Assembly: GCF_030412785.1 (NCBI RefSeq)
Contig: NZ_CP125295.1
Coordinates: forward strand, 3,286,001-3,350,000
Length of the DNA: 64,000 bases
Direction: 5' to 3'
DNA from: Paraburkholderia sabiae
GTDB taxonomy: Bacteria > Pseudomonadota > Gammaproteobacteria > Burkholderiales > Burkholderiaceae
Shown here: positions 59,752 to 64,000 of the stretch, piece after piece
Position numbering within the stretch: position 1 is the first letter of the stretch
How the letters are laid out: each line of letters starts with the position of its first letter
Notes under the pieces: generated by a model
The model's input: the letters and a program-made list of their open reading frames with translations, nothing else
Databases searched by the model: none
What the model was told of the DNA's origin: nothing
Program-made: the position numbers and the translations under genes

Positions 59752-62082
59752 TTACTGATAGTCGCTAAAGCGCGAAACAGGCGCATCATCGGCGGGCGCA
59801 GACGAATAGCCGGGCACGTCGGCCTTGAACTGATCCAGCAGGCCGCGATCGCTGCGCGACAGTCCCTTCAGCTGAAGTTGCATCATCACGCGCGTGCCGG
59901 TGCTCGGCGTCGTGCTGCCCGTCGAGTTCGTGTACTTTTCGAACGCCAATGCGAGCGACCAGCATTGCGCGTCGTATTGCACCCCGAGAAGGCCCGCAAT
60001 CAGGCGGTGCGTGCTCATGTCGTAATTGACGCGCGCGACGCTCGCCACGTTCTTCATCAACGGCCATTGACCCGATACGATGATCTGGTTCACCGGTTGA
60101 TAATCGAGCGTCGTGTTCGCACGCGTGTAGCGGTACGCGACGTTGAACACATGCGCCGTCGCGGGCGACCACGCGAGGCCGACGGAACCTTGCGTCAGAT
60201 AGTTGTTCGCCTGGCTGTATTGCAGCGCGTTCTCGATGTTCGTGTCCGTCGCGACCTTCAATGAACTGCCGAGTATCAGGCTGGTGCGCGCGACGTTCGC
60301 CGTACTTTCCGTGTCGTAGAGCGTCACGCGCGGCTGACGGAAATCGTAGCGCTGTGCAATGACGAAGCGCGCGCGCTCGTCGCCCGTTGCCGCATCGATG
60401 AAGCGCGACGTCAACGCGGCCGTCACGCGGTTCGCATCGGACACGCGGTCATTGCCCACGAACGCATTGTCGCGAAACAGCTCGCCGAGACCGAAATCGG
60501 CTTCCGTCGTATCGAACAGCGGCACATAGGTTTGATCGCGATATGGCGTATAGACATAGAAGAGGCGCGGCTCGAGCGTCTGGATATAAGACCTGCCGAA
60601 GAGACTCACCGCGCGTTCGAACGTCATGCCCGAATCGAGCGTGAGCGTCGGAATGCTCACGTTCACATTGCGCGGCTGGCCTGCGGGCGCGTCGGATGCA
60701 ATCGAAGTCAGATCGTACGACGCGAAATGCCACTTGATGGTCGGCGTAAAGAACCAGCCCGGCCGCACGATCGGATAGCTGACGAAAGGATTGAACACGA
60801 AACGCGTGCCTTGCGTCGCATCGTCCGAAGAAAGCGTGAAGCGCGTTGCATCGGCCTCGAATCCATAGTCGAAGCCGCCGACGTCGTAGCGGTTGTAATG
60901 CACGTTGACCTGCGGCTCGCGGTTATACGTCGTATCGCTGGAAAACGACTGCCAGTGCTGCTCGCGTGCCAGCACCGACCACGGTCCGCTGTTGTATCTG
61001 ACGCCCGCTTCCTGCTGATAGAGCGTGGTGGAACTGGTCGGAAAAGCGCTGCCCGAACCGAGATCGGTCGAGACATTCGCGTCCGACACACGGTTGTAAT
61101 TCACGTACGCGCTGAAGCCGGAGCCGATGTTCCAGACGTGATCGAGGTCGATCGAATAGCGGCGCTCGTGCGTGATCATGTCGTTCGGCAGCCACGCGAT
61201 GGAAAGCGAACCGGCCGAGGTACTGGTCAGATACCGATAGTCGGCACTCAGCATTTCGCCGCGCTTCGACATGTAGCGCGGCGCTATCGTCAGGTCGTAG
61301 TTCGGTGCGATGTTGAAGTAGTAAGGAACGGTGATGTCCACGCCATTCTTCGAACTCATCGACCACGTCGGCGACAGCAGGCCGCTGCGTCGCGCGCCAT
61401 CGAGCGGAAACGACAGCCACGGACTCGCGAGCAAGGGAATGTTCTGGAAGTACAACACGCCGTTGTGCGCGACGCCTTCGTCCGCGCCGCTGTCCATCGT
61501 GAACTGTGACGCGCGGATGTACCACGCCGGGTTCGTCTCGCATGCACAGGTGCTGTACGTGCCGTCTACGATCTTCGAGCGCTCGTTGTCGAGCAGATCC
61601 GCGCGCGCGCCGCTGCCCCAACCGCCGCTCAGATAGAAGCGGTACTTCGGCTGCGCAATGAAGCCTTCGTTTGCATCGACATGCAGTTGACCATACGGCC
61701 CATTAAACTCGTCCCCTTTCGACACAATGCCGACGTGGCCAACCGCGTCGGCTGTATCACGGTCGACGTCATAATGCAGCGCATCGCCTTTGACGACGAA
61801 TCCATAGCGGCGCAGTTCGGCGTCGCCCTTCAGCGATACGTCGGTGTCGACGGTACCTGTCACGTTGTCGCCCAGTGCGAACGTTATCGGCTTCACATCC
61901 GGCTGATTCGGTGTTTCAGCGAGTTGAGGCGCGAGCCGCAAGCTCCATGCATCGGACAGACGTTCGGCGCTGGCAGCGTCGCCGGCAAGTTGCGCGTAAC
62001 CGGGCATGGGCGCCAGCAGGCAGAACACCAATGCGGCAATGGGCCTGATTGCGAGGCCCTGGACTTCTCGTCGGAATATCAA
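59752..62082 (-). CDS. lptD: LPS-assembly protein LptD (probable second copy)
   Basis: A 776-residue outer-membrane beta-barrel with a signal peptide (PIAALVFCLLAPMPGYAQ). The N-terminal beta-jellyroll (LptA-like) domain is about residues 60-190, with KGDALHYDVDRDTADAVGHV; the barrel follows. Its family inserts LPS into the outer leaflet with LptE. The mature chain has only three Cys: C179 and C181 (STCACETNP) and C707 (DAQCWSL); the Cys pair of E. coli LptD near its C-terminus is reduced to one. Genomic context lacks surA/pdxA, the usual partners of lptD, so this is probably a paralogue. Its ATG overlaps the preceding small gene. Confidence 0.85.
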   Translation of the reverse strand: MIFRREVQGLAIRPIAALVFCLLAPMPGYAQLAGDAASAERLSDAWSLRLAPQLAETPNQPDVKPITFALGDNVTGTVDTDVSLKGDAELRRYGFVVKGDALHYDVDRDTADAVGHVGIVSKGDEFNGPYGQLHVDANEGFIAQPKYRFYLSGGWGSGARADLLDNERSKIVDGTYSTCACETNPAWYIRASQFTMDSGADEGVAHNGVLYFQNIPLLASPWLSFPLDGARRSGLLSPTWSMSSKNGVDITVPYYFNIAPNYDLTIAPRYMSKRGEMLSADYRYLTSTSAGSLSIAWLPNDMITHERRYSIDLDHVWNIGSGFSAYVNYNRVSDANVSTDLGSGSAFPTSSTTLYQQEAGVRYNSGPWSVLAREQHWQSFSSDTTYNREPQVNVHYNRYDVGGFDYGFEADATRFTLSSDDATQGTRFVFNPFVSYPIVRPGWFFTPTIKWHFASYDLTSIASDAPAGQPRNVNVSIPTLTLDSGMTFERAVSLFGRSYIQTLEPRLFYVYTPYRDQTYVPLFDTTEADFGLGELFRDNAFVGNDRVSDANRVTAALTSRFIDAATGDERARFVIAQRYDFRQPRVTLYDTESTANVARTSLILGSSLKVATDTNIENALQYSQANNYLTQGSVGLAWSPATAHVFNVAYRYTRANTTLDYQPVNQIIVSGQWPLMKNVASVARVNYDMSTHRLIAGLLGVQYDAQCWSLALAFEKYTNSTGSTTPSTGTRVMMQLQLKGLSRSDRGLLDQFKADVPGYSSAPADDAPVSRFSDYQ

Positions 62083-62387
62083 AGCGAAATCGTGGCGTCT
62101 GATTGACGGGCGGACGCGAGCCGGAAGCGAAGAACTGCGACCTCCGTTCCGTTGAGCCGCCCGATCTCCCAGCCATAGCTCTGATACGCGAAGGCCGTGT
62201 GATCGTTCCTGTTGATCACGCGGTCCGAATGTTCGATGGCATTCGGCAGCGCGACCAGCAGATGATAGAGCACGGAACGATGAATCGCCGTCGTCGGCTG
62301 ATTGCCGTGCAGCAGCAGATAGAGGCCGTCTTCCGTCAACTGAAGATCGGTGATCGTGTCGACGACGTGTGTTGTGTTCTCAGACAT
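62079..62387 (-). CDS. Small hypothetical protein upstream of lptD
   Basis: A 102-residue protein (MSENTTHVVDTITDLQLTED ... EIGRLNGTEVAVLRFRLASA) with no signal peptide. Its start overlaps the stop of a 59-codon ORF by 8 bases, and its stop overlaps the lptD start by 4 bases (ATGA), so the three are one translationally coupled unit. It has no recognised domain; association with LptD is by position only. An upstream start at 62405 is less likely. Confidence 0.6.
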   Translation of the reverse strand: MSENTTHVVDTITDLQLTEDGLYLLLHGNQPTTAIHRSVLYHLLVALPNAIEHSDRVINRNDHTAFAYQSYGWEIGRLNGTEVAVLRFRLASARQSDATISL

Positions 62388-62559
62388 GCAGCACCTCGGC
62401 CGCACTTGCGTTCACGTCGGTTTCGCCTTGAGGTTGCGCACGCGTGTCTTCGACCCACGGTTCATACGAAGCGGCCCGTGCCATCCAGGCGGAGAAAAGC
62501 GGTGCGGAGCTGGCGCGCAACACAGCAACCAGTACGGCGGGATCGATATGTTCGAGCAT
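62380..62559 (-). CDS. 59-residue hypothetical protein
   Basis: A short ORF beginning MLEHIDPAVLVAVLRASSAP and ending VNASAAEVLHV. Its stop codon (62380-62382) overlaps the start of the 102-residue protein by 8 bases, and the frame has codon use like its neighbours. No ribosome-binding site is obvious. Prediction: real small protein at the head of the lptD operon. Confidence 0.5.
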   Translation of the reverse strand: MLEHIDPAVLVAVLRASSAPLFSAWMARAASYEPWVEDTRAQPQGETDVNASAAEVLHV

Positions 62560-62868
62560 GGCGAAGAGGCGAAGGTTGGTGGAGACGGCACGATACCGCC
62601 ACCTTCGCCTTCAACGCGTTACCGCGACCCTACCGATTCTTAGCGGCAACTTTCCTCGCCTGCACGGCATCTCCATTGCAGCACGCGTCCGTGCTTGGCG
62701 TTGCGTCATTCCTTTCACGAAGCAACAAATATTCAGAAAGTTCGGCGTAACCCCGCGCAAGGGGTCCCGTTCCTATACTCGCGGCTTTCCACAGTCGGTC
62801 GCGTCCGGTTTGCCCTCGCGCGCATCGAACCCTGTCGCTACTCAAGCGGGTTCTCAACAAGATCTTCG
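62560..62868. other. Divergent promoter region between lptD operon and bamA-like gene
   Basis: 309 bases between divergent genes. A TATACT -10-like box at about 62773-62778 may serve the plus-strand gene. No hairpin with T-run, RNA gene or repeat was recognised. Confidence 0.4.
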
Positions 62869-64000
62869 ATGAAACAAAGAGCATCAACTATCTGTCTCGC
62901 CAGTGCGATCACGGTCTATGCAACGGCACTGACACCCTCGCTCGCGCATGCGGACGAGTCCGTCGTCGTGAAGGACATCCGGCTCGAAGGCCTGAAGCGC
63001 ATCGAGGCGGGCACGCTGCTCGCCAATCTGCCCATCCGGCGCGGCGACGTCTTCACCGACGACAAAGCCTCACAAGCCGTGCGCGCGATCTACGACACGG
63101 GTCTCTTCAACGACGTCAACGTGTCACTGGATGGCGATGTCGTCGTGGTGCGCGTGATCGAGCGACCTGCGATCGCAGACATCGATTTCGCGGGCATTCA
63201 CGAGTTCGAGAAAGACAATCTGACGAAGGCGCTGCGTGCCGTCGGTCTGTCGCGCGGCCGTCCTTTCGACAAGGCGCTGATCGACAAGGCCGAACAGGAA
63301 CTGAAGCGGCAATATCTGACGCGCGGCTACTACGCAGCAGAAGTGCAGACCACGACGACGCCGATCGACAGCGGACGCGTGTCGGTGCTGTTCTCCGTCA
63401 TCGAAGGACCGAACGCGAAGATCCGGCAGATTAATTTCATCGGCAATCACGTGTTTTCGGAAAGCACGCTGCGCGACGAAATGGAACTGTCGACGCCGAA
63501 CTGGTTCTCCTGGTACACGAAGAACGATCTCTACGCGAAAGAGAAACTGGGCGCCGATCTCGACCGGCTGCGTTCGTACTATCTGAATCGCGGCTATCTG
63601 GAGTTCAGGATCGACTCGACGCAGGTCTCGCTGACGCCCGACAAGAAGGAGATGTATCTGACGCTCAACCTGCACGAAGGCGAGCCGTACACGATCACGG
63701 GTATCCGTCTCGCGGGCGATATGCTCAATCGCGAAGCCGAACTGAAGGCACTGGTCGCCATCAAACCCGGGGACAAGTTCTCGGAAGAACGGCTCAAGGC
63801 GACGACGAAGGCCGTCGTGGATCGGCTCGGCGAATACGGCTATGCCTTCGCGACCGTCAACGCCGTGCCGCAGATCGACCCTGATAAGCACACCGTCGAT
63901 CTCACGTTGCAGGTCGATCCCGGCAAGCGTGTGTATGTGCGGCAAGTGAACGTGGAAGGCAACACGCGCACGCGCGATGAAGTGATCCGCCGCGAAATGC
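62869..64000 (+). CDS. bamA: Outer-membrane assembly factor BamA homologue (3' end outside window)
   Basis: The first 377 codons are visible, with the gene running past the window end. A signal peptide (LASAITVYATALTPSLAHA) is followed by POTRA domains: POTRA1 VVVKDIRLEGLKRIEAGTLL, POTRA2 around AIADIDFAGIHEFEKDNLTK, POTRA3 KIRQINFIGNHVFSESTLRD, POTRA4 YTITGIRLAGDMLNREAELK, and the start of POTRA5 VYVRQVNVEGNTRTRDEVIR. BamA inserts beta-barrel proteins. The housekeeping bamA usually follows rseP and precedes skp/lpxD; here it is divergent from an lptD operon, so this is probably a second copy. A TamA-type protein is an alternative, but five POTRA domains argue for BamA. Confidence 0.85.
   Translation, partial: MKQRASTICLASAITVYATALTPSLAHADESVVVKDIRLEGLKRIEAGTLLANLPIRRGDVFTDDKASQAVRAIYDTGLFNDVNVSLDGDVVVVRVIERPAIADIDFAGIHEFEKDNLTKALRAVGLSRGRPFDKALIDKAEQELKRQYLTRGYYAAEVQTTTTPIDSGRVSVLFSVIEGPNAKIRQINFIGNHVFSESTLRDEMELSTPNWFSWYTKNDLYAKEKLGADLDRLRSYYLNRGYLEFRIDSTQVSLTPDKKEMYLTLNLHEGEPYTITGIRLAGDMLNREAELKALVAIKPGDKFSEERLKATTKAVVDRLGEYGYAFATVNAVPQIDPDKHTVDLTLQVDPGKRVYVRQVNVEGNTRTRDEVIRREM

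Overview
The window is high-GC DNA with dense, short-spaced genes. The gene set fits a Burkholderiales soil or plant-associated bacterium, most likely Paraburkholderia, Caballeronia or Burkholderia: Gram-negative trimeric porins, PcaHG/PcaQ, a DUF4148 protein, a phasin, class A PBP, MctP/DUF3311 and many LysR regulators. This is inferred from gene content only. I see no rRNA, tRNA, CRISPR, prophage, integrase or transposase.

Layout. 1-2.7 kb: 3' part of a polar amino-acid/ectoine-type ABC importer (ehuBCDA-like). 2.7-4.1 kb: DHA2-type drug exporter, followed by a 0.5 kb giant palindromic element. 4.7-8.1 kb: a tightly overlapping four-gene minus-strand operon (CDP-alcohol phosphatidyltransferase, 2-oxoglutarate/Fe(II) oxygenase, HpnL-like membrane protein, nucleotidyltransferase) that looks like an undescribed lipid-headgroup pathway. 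8.3-14 kb: small envelope proteins, a HIT protein, a major porin, and a triple tandem repeat with DnaA-box-like palindromes. 14-19.5 kb: AGCS symporter, FAD oxidase, ALDH7-type semialdehyde dehydrogenase and a divergent XRE-cupin regulator, resembling the pipecolate/lysine route. 19.5-27 kb: aromatic catabolism (HPPD-like dioxygenase, pcaQ divergent from pcaHG), an aldolase-family protein, a small H-NS-like protein and an acyl-CoA synthetase.

27-39 kb: DUF72, a PhoD-like phosphatase paired with an unknown gene, a class A PBP, the MctP/DUF3311 transporter, LysR-pirin-DoxX and a second porin. 39.3-44.8 kb: a three-component diiron oxygenase operon (desaturase-like hydroxylase, Rieske ferredoxin, ferredoxin reductase; MocD/E/F-like), followed by a TIM-barrel isomerase, a LacI-family regulator and an SDR. 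This looks like a catabolic locus for an O-methylated inositol/rhizopine-like or related polyol compound. 44.9-55.6 kb: LysR, an AT-rich non-coding stretch, phasin, lipoprotein, TetR/GST/VOC/acetoacetate decarboxylase, PanE, alpha/beta hydrolase and an MFS carrier.

55.6-64 kb: an outer-membrane assembly and glycan locus. It holds one GT4 and two tandem GT9 glycosyltransferases, another glycosyltransferase, an LptD homologue preceded by two tiny overlapping ORFs, and a divergently transcribed BamA homologue that runs off the window end. Neither lptD nor bamA is in its usual housekeeping context (no surA/pdxA, no rseP/skp/lpxD), which suggests specialised paralogues. The strongest candidates for undescribed systems are the 4.7-8.1 kb operon, the MocDEF-like operon and the LptD/BamA locus.
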